Position numbers and translations under genes: made by a program. The notes beneath the pieces are model-generated. The model saw only the letters and a program-made list of their open reading frames with translations, was not told where the DNA came from and did not search any database. From NCBI RefSeq assembly GCF_008831285.2, contig NC_045141.1, positions 6,031,224 to 6,095,223 of the forward strand: a stretch of 64,000 bases of DNA, written 5' to 3'. The stretch comes from Nymphaea colorata (Eukaryota > Streptophyta > Magnoliopsida > Nymphaeales > Nymphaeaceae). Positions 44,740 through 56,087 of the stretch are shown here, piece after piece (the first letter of the stretch is position 1; the number at the start of each line of letters is the position of its first letter).

Positions 44740-46502
44740 GAGTTGCTGCCCCTTTTAGGTAGGTAACTTGGAGGAGAAGAGAGAGAAAAAGAAGAGAGAA
44801 AGAGAGAAAATAAAGAGAAAGAAAGGGTAGATAGAGAAAAACAAAGAAAGAAAATGTGCTTTTCGGCAACAAATCTTTGTTGAACCTTTCCGCATGTGTT
44901 GTCTCCTAGAGTTGAGATATTGCATGAATCTAAGGTACAGTGAAAGTTATGACATGTTCTTCAATCGAATGTAAATTTCTTAATTTTTTACAATAGGAAC
45001 TCAAAATTCTTTTCCTGTCTGCGCTCTGCAATTATTCTTTACGATTCCAATGGTTTAGAATCATGAAAAACGAACCAGCAAATGAGATTATCCTTGTGAT
45101 CTAAAAATTGCTTAAGTCAATCAAGTTGCAACACACAAACAGGGAGCTCGAGCTATGTTGGTGATACAGACTCATAATTGAGTTCCAAGAATGCTGCAAT
45201 TTTTAGTCAAATGTGTCCTTAAGCTTTGAGATGAGTATGGTTGATAAAGAAAGCTGAGTAATGCTAACAGATATGAACGAATGCTCATGCACTGAATTGA
45301 TTAAGCATGATGGTTACTTAATTATTTCACATGATGTTTGTTCATGGCCTAAGTTATCATTTTGGTGTGGGCAAATTTTTGGGTTGATGGTATAACAAGA
45401 AAGTCAAAGAATGGCCTAGTATGCCGGAAATGAAAAGTACAATATCAGCACATGTGGCAACTATAAAGAGTCAAACCCAACTGTAAAACACAAAATAAGC
45501 CAGGTTCGGCGGTGCAGTGGTCCGAGAACCTATGATTGAAACCTTGTCTGAATGTAGGGATTGATGAATAAAGTGTTCTTTCCCTAGACTACTTAAAAGA
45601 GCCCATCCCTGGCACGAGCTCAACAAATGTGGAATGAGTGTCTTAGTGTTTGGGACCAATGCTATGCAACGGTCTGCCCTAAATATGCCGACGAAATGCA
45701 TGATATCATACGATTTTACTTCGGCGAGTGCGTGTGTCCACATCATTGGAATTCATGCCATAATGAATTGATTGTCTATTTATTTATCTGTTTAATTTCT
45801 TTTATTACTATTACTAATGGAATTTGTTATTTTGTAGTTTAGAGTGAATCCAATTTTCTAGCATGCCAAAGAAATTGGTAGACTAAATTTGGTGAACCTT
45901 TTGAACTATGGTCCTAATATTACCACTGATGTTAGATTGAACTTGCCTCCAATGATGATACTCACTCACTATCATTTTTAACAGTCAATGCAATGCATAA
46001 GCTTTAACACTCATGTAGTGAAACATTGGAGATTTTGTTTCATTGTACTTAGTGGTTGTACTGATGCTATTACTATTTGTCTACTTGAGGTTCTCACTAT
46101 ACAGAGGATGATGCTCGTTGATCAATTGGCTAGAAGGATGGGGGATTGTTTGGAAGCGATGCATCTAATGTAACAAACATTTCCCTTAACTTTTTGTTTG
46201 CACATATATGTACATCTCTTCAGTTGTTTGAAATCTAGAGTTCTTTGACATACGTATAATGTATTGTTTATAAATAGATGTTTTTCATTAGAAACATTAA
46301 TTGCTAGGGCAGATCGTGTGATGCACTAATAATTATGTAGGCAATTTATTTATGTGCAATAGATAGATCGGGCCTTTGGTAACTACATGGGTGTATGATT
46401 GTCTCAGTTCTACTTGGTCATAGTGATGCTATAAGAAACATCTTTGCCTCTATTTTCTTTTTTTGTGCTCAGCTATGTATGAAATTGAGGCATCACATTG
46501 AT

Positions 46503-46516
46503 TGGTATCAAAGCAA
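46503..46516 (+). other. primer-binding site, initiator tRNA-Met (1 mismatch)
   Basis: TGGTATCAAAGCAA on the plus strand, about 5 bases after an LTR-like end in catcaca. It marks the start of the internal region of the gypsy remnant that follows. Confidence 0.7.
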
Positions 46517-46689
46517 TCCTGTTCTTTTCTCTAATAAGCCCTTGATCACAACATCATCCAGTAGATGATTACTCAGTAAAAGTTGTTACCAAGATATTGA
46601 AAAAGTCATTATGATTTACTTTGAGCAAAATAAGTTGAAATTTTTTTTTATAGGAAATAAAATTTGTGCATTGTAGGAAGTAAAGCCTC

Positions 46690-47715
46690 AATTCACTAAA
46701 GAATGTCTCGGTGTACTAGACAGTGATCTCTACAAGATGCTGCAGGTACTAATAGTGTTCAGGAAAGAGATGATGGCCATCAATAAGGAGACTAGTTGAT
46801 ATCATGGAGATACTACAAACAATTTCTAGGTCTATGCAGACCTTAGCCCATACAAGTACTCAACCAGCAAAACTGGACACACCATCAGAAATGAAAAATC
46901 AATCAACTACTGGCAACCAATGTAAGCAATTTTCACACATATGAATCCATCAAAATTTACTTAAGGTGCAGGTACAATGGATGCTAAAGAATGGGTGAGC
47001 AAAATTGAGGATTTTGAATTGGCTGATGTACCAGCTAATTCGAAACCTAAGCTTGGTGCCTACATGCTTGGCATCGATGTTAAAAGTTGTTGGAAGGCTA
47101 TAATGCAAATCAAGTTTGACAGTTGGGCAATGACATGGGAGCAATTCAAACAAAACTTCACTAAGAAAGGAAAGAAAAATACAACAATTCCTTGATTTGG
47201 CTCAGGTGGTAGAACTCTTGAAGAATGTCTGTGTCAGTTCCACCATTTGAAAAATACTGTTCCACCATTTGAAAAATACTACCCAAACACATACATTACT
47301 AACAAGACTGGAGTAAATAAATTTATCAGTGACTGAATGATAGTTTAAGGTTGAGGATGGAGGGAACAATTCCTATAGATATAGCACAAGGAATTGAGAG
47401 AGTGACTCAGATAAACGAGGCTCTGATTCAAGCTCAAGAGAAAAGGAAATTTGTTGAGTCTAGAACACCATCTGGAGTCCCAGCTAAGAAACCTTTTATG
47501 ACTAAACACATACCCTTTCCATCACCTCCATTTCATAAACTTTTTGCCCGACCGAGCCTAATATTGGTGATTGTTATTTTTGCCACAAGTTAGACCTTTT
47601 AAGACCATGTCCTATTCTCATGCAGGCATGTTTGAATTGTGGTGAACAAGGAGATTTTGCCAAGGAATGTCCTATGAAACAAGGATTTTCCCTTGAAGGA
47701 CCACCTCAAGCCAAA
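46690..47715 (+). pseudogene. Ty3/gypsy gag remnant (third gypsy element)
   Basis: Capsid text MDAKEWVSKIEDFELADVPA, KPKLGAYMLGIDVKSCWKAI and MTWEQFKQNFTKK is followed, after frame changes, by a linker and the zinc knuckle CLNCGEQGDFAKEC (47626-47667). Together with the iMet primer site this is an ordinary plant gypsy gag, similar in plan to the Tekay one. Stops and shifts throughout. Confidence 0.75.
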
Positions 47716-48249
47716 TCAACCTCCAAAGAGGAATGTACTTACCTTACTTATGCTTGTTCTTGGCACTTGTTTTGTTTGATTCTAAACCTTCCCCTTCTTT
47801 TATGTCTTAACCTATGTTTCTATGCTTACATGTGCCATCCCTTCATGTGCCCTATGAACTTAGAGTTTCTTGTGCTATTGGATTCCATGATTGTTGTACA
47901 TAGTATTTACTTGACGTTGGAATAAAAATTTGAGGAAATACACTTCCCACAATCTTTATAATCATTGATCTAGAGGGATTTGATATAATCCTTAGGTTGG
48001 ACTAGATGAGTGAGCATGATGCATTCATTGATTTGTAGAAAGTGGATTACTATATGGGCCAATAGCCCTAACCCTATAGTATTCCAAACTCAGACTCATG
48101 AACACACATCAAAAATAACTATCCAACTTATCAGTGCAAGAAAACATAAAGGATTACAACATAATCTATCTTATCCATGTGACCATGGAGAAAACTGAAA
48201 TACTGAAGATAGACTAGATTCCAAAAAAGTCCTTAGGATTGCCACCACC
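47716..48249 (+). pseudogene. decayed protease/linker of the third gypsy element
   Basis: Between gag and the RT fragment, ELRVSCAIGFHDCCT-like text and LDVGIKI-like residues are readable only in pieces. No intact active-site motif is visible. Confidence 0.35.
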
Positions 48250-48415
48250 ATGAGAGATTGAGTTCACAATTGATTGGTACCCGGTACTGCTCCAATTTCA
48301 AAAGCACCTAGTAGAATCGCCCTGGCTGAACTAGACGAATTAAAGAAATAATTGCGAGAAATTATCAGTAAAGGATTTATCAAACCAAGTGTGTCACCTT
48401 GGAGCACACCTACAC
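48250..48415 (+). pseudogene. Ty3/gypsy RT fragment, truncated
   Basis: Reads VPGTAPISKAPSRIALAELD and ELKK, a stop, then LREIISKGFIKPSVSPWSTP, which matches the start of RT in the Tekay element ([20 protein letters not shown]...SPWGAP). It ends abruptly at about 48415, where unrelated repeat DNA begins. Confidence 0.8.
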
Positions 48416-49480
48416 TATACCAGATTTAAGTAAGCTGGTTTAAAAAGAGAGTTGCGCCAAAAGGAAGCTGCTCTCTTAAGTATTTTGAAAACATACCAGC
48501 TTAACTAAGCTGATTTTGGAACTTTAATCATTTTCAAAACGATTTTGAAAAAGGGATGGATAGAGTTACGCCCAAGTGAGCTACTCTTTTGATTGAATTC
48601 TGAAAATTCTACCAACTTTGATTGAGTTGGTTTTGGTTTTCAATTAAAATCACCCAAGGTGATTCCGAAAAGAAAAGGGGAGAACCATACCTAAATGGGC
48701 AACCCTTTTAGGTTATTTTGATTCTTAAGTATAATAATTTAAAATGGTTCTAAAAGAAGAGAGAGAAAAAGATATGCCCAAATGGGCTCTCCTTGATTGT
48801 CTTGATTTAAAGAATTTTCTTATTTACTAGAGTTACTTAAAATTATTCTAAAGAAGAAGAGAGACAGAAAAACATTCCCAATTAATTTCTCCCTATTTGA
48901 TTTGGTTTCACCTTTAAATGAAATTAAGTTAAAAAAATTTAATTTTAGATCTTTTTAATTCCTTTCTTAGCTAGATTTTAATCCTACTGAGAAGAATTTT
49001 AGTTTCCACCTTGGAAATTCTTGCATTAGATGACATGGTGAGAGAATCGAATTCTCTTTGAAATTATGAAACTCATTCGACCTATCTTGCCCACATGCAT
49101 GGGCTGGGTGCATCAAGTTTCAGTCAACGTCCATCATAACTTTGACTACACTTCAATTTTGACAATTATTATTCTACAATGTAGATTTTATCTAATTCCA
49201 GTTTGAATCATGTTTTGAACACTCTTTCTAGTGAATGTGTGCCCAATTGGTTTAATTTTTACTGTGTGCAATTCAATTGCTTAGTAAATTAAATTCTTTT
49301 TGACTTTTTGAGTTGGATCGTGCAACCACACACCCTGAATTGTGTAAATTGACTTGAGATAACCTTGAATTAAGTTTTTTGTGACTAAACAGAGTGCACC
49401 CCTATGATTATAGGTGGCCACCACAGATCAAACACAACCTCGCCTCTTTCATAAAAAATAAGAACTGATGCTTCATCATA
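48416..49480. repeat. degenerate ~100-120 bp repeats and LTR-like DNA
   Basis: A theme of the form gcccaa-tgggct-ctctt followed by a t-rich and gaaaa-rich stretch recurs near 48453, 48567, 48689, 48774 and 48874 at 85-122 bp spacing. Past 49000 only AT-rich DNA is seen. Confidence 0.4.
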
Positions 49481-49499
49481 TCATGCAGTCCACTTCATC

Positions 49500-50200
49500 A
49501 ACCCATATTACTTACATTACTCCACTAATCCTGGAGCAATTTTGGTTACACGATATCTTACCAGTGATAATTATGCAACATGGAGTTGAGCGATGCACAT
49601 GGCATTGGCAGCCAAGAACATGTTGAGATTTGTAGATGGATCACTTCCAAAGGTAGAGGTAGGTTCATCTGATTATATTTACTGGCTTAGATGTAGCAAT
49701 ATGGTATTTGCATGGTTGATTAATGTCATATTCAAGGATTTATCACCGAGCATAATCAACGCTACATCTGCAAAAGAAGTATGGGATGAACTGGTTTATA
49801 TTAACAGTCATTAAATTTACCTTGCTGGACATGTGGTGCTATGAAAGTGCTTGTAGACAGATTGCAAGAAGATGTCATTCAGTTCCTAATGGGACTGAAT
49901 GATTTTTATAGCACAATAAGAGGGAAAATTTTGCTTATGAAACCATTGCCATCATTGTCAAAAACCTACTCGTTAATACTACTGGAAGAAAAACAACATG
50001 AAGCATGTGTTCTTCCTTCATCAGAACATACAAGTTTGGTTGCCATCAATCCCGTAGGGCATCAAAGGAAGAAATCTCATGCAACAACAAGTAGTGTGCT
50101 CCTATTGCTATGGTTTTGGCCACATTAGAGAAAAGCGTTTTAAACTCCATGGATTTCCACCTAACTTAAAAAATGCAAGGGTGAAACAAGAGAAGCAAGG
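49500..50200 (+). pseudogene. copia gag remnant
   Basis: Reads LTSDNYATWS, a stop, then AMHMALAAKNMLRFVDGSLP, YWLRCSNMVFAWLINVIFKD and SPSIINATSAKEVWDELVY, the UBN2/gag-polypeptide pattern of copia elements. Later codons FLMGLNDFYSTIRGKILLMK follow in another frame. Confidence 0.8.
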
Positions 50201-50379
50201 CCTGTCAAATCCATCCAATTAGGAGAGTTTATGTCATTCATTTAATGCTTCTACTGTAATAAAGCTATAGAAAATGCTAAAGCTGCCGAGAAGGATACTG
50301 TTCCTGCCCTATGGATGCATACAAAATGTTAATGCAAATTCTCAGTGATAAAAATTGTTCTTCAGCAGCCAATTTCACA

Positions 50380-50640
50380 AGTATGTTGACTTCATTTTCC
50401 AATGCTTGGATTCTTGATGGTGGTGCTAGTCAACATATGGCATTGTCATTGTCTTTGCTCTTTGATTGTAGTAAACCCTCTATTATCTTCCCAATTTGCC
50501 TTCTAGATAACAAGTTAGCATATGCTGCTCATTCTGGAAAAGTTCAATTATGCCCTTCTCTTGTACTAGATCAAGTTTATTTCATACGAGTTCAAATTCA
50601 ATCTAGTTTTTATCAGTCGTCTTGTCAGCTCTTCTAACGA
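50380..50640 (+). pseudogene. copia protease remnant
   Basis: WILDGGASQHMALSLSLLFD corresponds to the active site usually written WI(L/I)D(S/T)GAS-HM. Here the position after Asp is Gly. No intact fold downstream. Confidence 0.7.
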
Positions 50641-50845
50641 CCATGTTATATTTGATTCATTTGGCTATAAAATTCAATACATCCAAGATGATGAGTGGAG
50701 TGGGTGACCTGAAGAACAGATTATTCTAATTCAAGAATTACAACAACCAAACAAATTCAAGTTCCACAACTTGTTTTTCCTCAAACACTCAGAAGTTCTA
50801 GGAACAAACTATTTGAAGCTTATGATTTTGATATAAAACTATCTA

Positions 50846-51760
50846 AAGGCCACTGTGATACATATTTAATGTCGAAACAAACTGGATTACCCTTTGAGGT
50901 ATCAGAAATTTCAACTTTAAATCAATTTGAGCAAATACACCTTGATATATGGGTTCCTTATGCTCAGTCGTCCATTACAAGTGCCCATTTTTACCTTAGC
51001 ATTGTTGATGATTTCTCAAGAGCAACCTGGGTGTTTCTCATGTGATATAAACATGAAACAGGACACTTGTTGAAAGGATTTTTAATATGGTTCAAATAAG
51101 TACAAATTAAATGTTTTGAAACTTAGATCAGAAAATGATGCAGAATTTTCTTCTCATGATATGAATGAATTCTTTCACTCGGTAGATGTTGTGCACCAAC
51201 ACAGCTATGTCAAGACGCCACAATACAATGGTGTTGTTGAAATAAAACAGCGTCATCTACTGTGTGTTGCTAGATCTTTGAAATTTCAAGCAAATCTCCT
51301 ATTGATGTTTTAGGGAGAGTGTGTTCTCATGGCTGCTCACTTGATCAAGTTAACTCCATCACCTTTGTTAAAAGGTTAGTCACCATTTGAAAGACTTTTT
51401 AAGAAAAAATCAAAATATACTCATCTCAGAGTCTTCGGGTGCTTGTGCTATGCTACAAACGTTTGAGCAGTGTGCTAGTCATTGTATTTTTCTAGGTTAT
51501 CCAAATCAGATGAAAGCTTACCATCTATATGATCTCAAATTACATAAGCTTGCATACAGTATAGATGTAAAATTTTGTGAGAACATCTTCCCATTCAATA
51601 ATATTTTAGATCAAGAAATTACCTCTGTTTTACCTGTGTCTATAGCAAATCACATAGCAGAAGAAAATTTGTTTTCTTCAACTAAAGATACTACCTTTAC
51701 GTCTCAAGTTTCAAATCATTTAGATGATTCACAACTTGAATGTAAAAAAAAATCTTGAAG
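50846..51760 (+). pseudogene. copia integrase remnant
   Basis: Reads MSKQTGLPFEVSEISTLNQF, QIHLDIWVPYAQSSITSAHF (first Asp), YLSIVDDFSRATWVFLM (second Asp), LRSENDAEFSSHDMNEFF and PQYNGVVEIKQRHLL (Glu region). GVVEIK replaces the usual GVVERK. Stops occur between segments. The post-core segment FLGYPNQMKAYHLYDLKLHK follows. Confidence 0.78.
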
Positions 51761-52024
51761 ATCATTCACTTACTTAAAAAATCACTCAAAGCATGAAGGA
51801 TCCACTATCCGAAACCTTAGTCCCTCTGAACTTGAACTAAGGAGATCCACAAGAAAACCCAAACCTTCTATGTTACTCAAAGATTTCTACTATGGAGCAG
51901 TCCTTCCAAGGTCACTTAATTCAACATCTAAGGAGCGTCATCAAGGTTCATGATATCCTTTATCTTCAGTCATTTCATTTGACAAATTCTCTCTTCTTGC
52001 CACCTCTCATGAATCAGAACCATA

Positions 52025-52840
52025 GACTTAGGCAGCACAATTACCTTGCTGGCAGTAGGCTATGAATGCAGTATTTCTAGCATTAGAGAGCAATGGCACC
52101 AGGGTTCTTGTTGATCTTCCACCAAGAGCACACCCAATCGGTTTTAAGTGGATATTTAGAATTAAATGCAGAGCTGATGGTACCATAGAGAGTCATAAAG
52201 CCTGTCTAGTAGCCAAGGGATATGCCCAAATAGAAGGTCTCGATTTTCATGAGACTTTTGCTCCTGTGACAAAGCTAACAAATATGAGATGTGTGTCAAT
52301 GCTTGCAGCAAAATACAACTGGATACTTTGTCAAATGGATGTGCACAATGCTTTCGTGCATGGGAAATTTATACGGAGATCCCTTTGGGATATGGAAGTG
52401 AGGGGGAGACACACATGTGTAAGCTTAAAATTCCTTGTATGGGCAAAAACAAGCCCCTAGATGCTGGTTCTCTAAGTTCTCAAGTACCTTGACATCATAT
52501 GGCTTTCAACAATCTAAAGCAAATTACTGCATGTTTACTTTTTAGCCAAGGTCTACATTCATGGTGGTTCTTGTTTATGTTGATGACCTTATACTTGCCA
52601 GAAATTGTGAGACTCAAATCAATGAGATCAAACATTATCTCAACAAGAATTTCCAATTGAAAGACATTGGGGATCTTAAATATTTCCTAGGGATTGAGCT
52701 AGCAAGAACAAAGAAAGGAATCTTCTTATCCCAACATAAGTACACACTTGACATTTTAGAAGAAATATGTTATTTGAATGTGAAACCAGCAAAGACGCCC
52801 ATAGAACAACATCAATATCTAAGTTATACTGAATGAGAGA
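52025..52840 (+). pseudogene. copia reverse transcriptase remnant
   Basis: Reads MNAVFLALESNGTRVLVDLP, AHPIGFKWIFRIKCRADGTI, SHKACLVAKGYAQIEGLDFH, ETFAPVTKLTNMRCVSMLAA and CQMDVHNAFVHG. It then shifts frame twice and reaches VLVYVDDLILA with the YVDD motif at 52573-52584, followed by LKDIGDLKYFLGIELARTKK. Broken by frameshifts. Confidence 0.88.
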
Positions 52841-53089
52841 CATACATATTGAAGGTTAATGAGAAGTTTAATATATATGAGAGTAACTAGGCTGGGTATA
52901 CTTTTCATTGTACATGTGTTGAGTCAATTCATACAACAACCCAAAATTTGTCACATGGATGCTTCTCTAAGGGTTGTTTGGTGTGTAAAAAGGAATCCAG
53001 GTCAAGGGATTTTGATGAAGGCTGAAAATCAATTTTTTTAAGGCATTTTGTGATGTAGATTGAGGGGCATGGAGACAAACATGCCTATC

Positions 53090-53522
53090 TGTTACAAGTT
53101 ATTGCATTTACATTGGCCAAAATCTAGGTTCATGGAAAATGAAAAAAACAAACTGTAGTGTCACGGTCTTCAGCAGAAGCTGAATATTGTTCAATGACAA
53201 ACATAGTCTGTGAGTTGATCTGGTTAAAGATAGTGCTAAATGATTTACACGTTAAGCATAATGCTCCAGTGGAACTATACTGTGACAATCAAGCAGCTTT
53301 GCATATATCCTCAAATCTACTTTTCCACGAATGCACAAAGCATATTGAAATTGACCATCCATCTGATCTGTGACTGTATCAACTTTGGGCTAGTTCGAAC
53401 AGCTTATATATTAAAAAAATTGGGTGGCAGATTTCCTCACAAAGGCTCTAGGCAAAGGTCAGTTTTCATACTTGAAGGCAAACTGGGAGTAGAAAACCCC
53501 CACTCTCTAGTTTTAGGGAGAC
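53090..53522 (+). pseudogene. copia RNase H remnant
   Basis: Reads SRSSAEAEYCSMTNIVCELI (catalytic Glu region), WLKIVLNDLHVKHNAPVELY and CDNQAALHISSNLLFHECTK (Asp region), then HIEIDHPSDL. The C-terminal tail KLGVENPHS lies just before the 3' LTR. Frameshifted once near 53370. Confidence 0.85.
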
Positions 53523-53829
53523 TGTAAGAGAGCGGTGTGATTAGGACTTTTACGAAATATCCCAACTATATGTAGTTAGAATGATTTGTACTGACTTTAT
53601 GTAAAAAAATCAACAACCATTTTGATTTTGGATTCCATCATCTTCTGGATGTTTCCATGTAAGTATATAAATTGAGAAAATAACATCTGTAAAGTGTCTT
53701 TTTGCCTTGTGGCCAAGTTACACTCTTCATGTCACTTTTCTTTTCCCTGTTTTCCTTTTGTCATCAAATCACAGTCTTTTCTCTACTGATCGCAAGTGTG
53801 TATTCTGTTTTAAGAGGTCTGAGAAAACA
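53523..53829 (+). repeat. copia 3' LTR
   Basis: Starts TGTAAGAGAGC right after a purine run (ttttagggagac) and ends in AAAACA at 53829, exactly where homology to Ogre RT resumes on the other strand. A TATA-like tatataaat lies near 53663-53672. No second copy in the window allows a check. Confidence 0.6.
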
Positions 53830-54321
53830 ATGCAAAGCATTGAGTAAATCTTTCACTCCTTTGACTTTGTCTTTGACTTATAGATCCAACTTCCATAGTT
53901 TCTGCTTGAGCGGGTGGTAACTTCTTGGTTCGAGAATCAACCTCTGCTCCACCAGTTTAGGATCCAACCCTCACATATCTTCATATGTTTATGCAAAATC
54001 TTCTTTGTAGGTTTTGAGAAATTGAATCAGTTTTTTCTTCTTTTGGATCCAAATTGAGACCAACTTATATCATCTTGGGATCTTCTGTGTCTCCAATATT
54101 CACCTCCTTGGTGGAATCTTTGAGCAAGCCAGAGGTTGATCTTCTCTTTGTAATTGAGCCAAATCTACAAAATCCAAGTACAATTCTACTAGTTGTGATG
54201 ATGAAACTGGTTCTTCTTGTGGAACTGGCTCTTTCAGTTTCCTGACTTCACAAACATGTGAATGCTTCTACTGCCTGAGTTTGGTATTATTGGCTAGCTT
54301 GTGGGTGAGTTTGAATGCCAT
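53830..54321 (-). pseudogene. Ogre-2 RT N-terminal linker
   Basis: On the minus strand this matches Ogre-1 41696-42130 base by base in long runs (atggc-ttcaaactca-ccac, ttggctcaattacaaagaga, accaaggaggt). It starts at an ATG at 54321-54319. It ends at 53830 against the copia LTR, before the conserved RT motifs. Stops are present. Confidence 0.7.
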
Positions 54322-54331
54322 CTTGATCCTT

Positions 54332-54560
54332 CTGTATAGAAAGATGATGAAAAAATAAGCTGGACGTGCATTTAGTGACCATAGTGAAAAAATAATTAGA
54401 AAGGATGTGGGAGAGAGGGAGATACACACATAGTTACAGGAAAAATCATTGAACTTTATTGATAAACTTTGAAATATTGGGACCCCCACCACTCCTACAA
54501 AGATATAGAGAAAAGACAACTAATAGTGAAATAGTGACCATGATTTTTTATTCAAACTCT
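54332..54560 (-). other. intron-like spacer between Ogre-2 protease and RT
   Basis: Counterpart of 41465-41688. Acceptor-like ends CTTTGTAG (at 54502-54495) and CTATACAG (ending 54332) are retained. A run of about 26 bases around tcaataaagttcaatga (54447-54470) is identical to Ogre-1 although flanks diverge. Confidence 0.45.
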
Positions 54561-54618
54561 TCTTCTTCTTGGACAGCTTCTTGGTCTTTCCATTGTTTGG
54601 CTTTGTCTTGTAGCCGAG

Positions 54619-55720
54619 TCATGCAGTTCTTCTATGTCCAGCTTCACTACTGACTGGTTTGATGATGTGGTCCTCATGAGCCCCTAAGCCTGTGCATGGC
54701 CTATAGCCCATCTTGATCATCATATGGAGCCCTTTTAGCAGCTCTACCAAACACTCATACAGAGGATGATATATGATAGCTGCCTCATTGATCCTATCAC
54801 CAAGCTTGTAGAAGGTCAAGTCTTTCTGGTCCACCGCATTGACTTGATCCTTAATCTCAAGTTTTATTCATGCATGAGCAGTCAAGGTTTGTCTTTTAGA
54901 TATACCTCATCAGGGCACTGAACACTTGGGATTTCAATGTGCTTGGAAGTCAAGGTACTAGGGTTTATGGAATCTCTCTTCAGGGTTCTCGGCTTGGACC
55001 ATCGTAATGGTGCCCCATGGCTTTTTCCTCAAGTAGCCATAGTCGTCTAAGGAGTAAATTGTATGAGGCACATCTACCACATAGAAGAGGATTGTATGGA
55101 TGGTGAAGTTGATATGCAGGTCCAGATATATCGTGCCTTTTACCATCCTCATGCTCGTGTCAAAGCCAAAAGTAGTTATATCATCACATGTGTAATACTC
55201 ATCCTTGAGTTGAGGCTCAAGGCTTTGTCTATAATCTCCGGGCAGATATTCAGACTGCTTCCTCTGTCTATCAGTACGTGTGGGATGTTGATGCCACTAG
55301 TCATCACTATGATATAAAGTGCATTGTATGGAACTGGTGAGGCTTCTACAAATCATTATCTAAAAATCTGAAAATGTAATTGAAGCCTTTCGCATGACCA
55401 AGTTGATGGTCTCTGCCAGCGTTCCTAGGGTGATGCTATATTTGACATGGATTTTCTTGAGCACTTCCTCCATGGCAGTCATGTGTATGGCAAAGGCTTT
55501 GATGAGGTCCAAAATAGAGATATTTAGTGGGATGTTAAGGACTTGCTGAGCTGCTCTTTATTCAGCTGCTCAAAAAGTTCACAGCTGATCTGCTTGACGG
55601 GCTTGGGTTCTCATAGCCATTGTTTTCTTGCTAAGAGCTTGAATAAAATCGAGCAGTTTCTGCATATGTTTGTCCTCGATGGCCATTATAGCCGTCTCCT
55701 CTAATGTGCAAGGCTGAATA
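54619..55720 (-). pseudogene. Ogre-2 protease region
   Basis: Reads MRMVKGTIYLDLHINFTIHT, ILFYVVDVPHTIYSLDDYGY and LRKKPWGTI (55152-54958), then DLTFYKLGDRINEAAII and LLKGLHMMIKMGYRP (54834-54619). It parallels Ogre-1 40573-41387. The active-site Asp region lies around 55230-55290 but is disrupted. Confidence 0.7.
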
Positions 55721-56087
55721 TGGTGCTTCTGTTAGAAAGAAATGTCATAAACTATTGCCACACTATTCTTACAGTGGTCTTTGCATGGATCCTTGAGGAC
55801 TTCGGGAGTGGTGCCATTGACTAATAGATCTTTGTCAATACAGTCTTGAATAATATGTTTGAGTAGTATGCCATCTTCATGTCATGGCTCAAATCACAGT
55901 GAAATTTACAGTATTGATCTTCCCTTTTCTCTTAAATTTCTAGGGGATCTAACACACACGATAAGTGGCAGAGTCCTTCTAATAAGACCGAATCTCTTCA
56001 TTCTTCTTCTCCAAAGCAGTGAAGTTCTTGTCTCACGTCCAAGTGGGATGTTTATTACCATCACAGTTGGACTGTTGTGCTTTCTTA
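55721..56087 (-). pseudogene. Ogre-2 gag tail
   Basis: CKKAQQSNCDGNKHPTWT, a stop, then NFTALEKKNEEIRSY corresponds to Ogre-1 39930-40040. It is separated from the rest of gag by the DNA transposon at 56088-57948. Confidence 0.6.

Larger units (their letters stand above)
42476..46497. repeat. LTR-like non-coding DNA, several families
   Basis: No coding remnant. 42.9-43.7 kb resembles 18.5-19.8 kb. A minisatellite occupies 43951-44490. From about 44.7 kb a TATA box and purine-rich leader suggest the LTR of the gypsy element whose primer site is at 46503. If so, its LTR ends at about 46497 (catcaca), but its start is not located. Confidence 0.35.
49500..53829 (+). mobile_element. Ty1/copia element, 5'-truncated and decayed
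   Basis: The order gag, protease, integrase, RT, RNase H, 3' LTR along the plus strand is the copia order (integrase before RT). No 5' LTR or primer site was found upstream. The right end (53829) abuts Ogre-2 RT DNA, so it inserted into, or recombined with, Ogre-2. Confidence 0.8.

Noticed and set aside
45500-45560. Possible tRNA-like or SINE A box around ggcggtgcagtggtccgag
   Set aside because: No B box at the expected distance and no cloverleaf.
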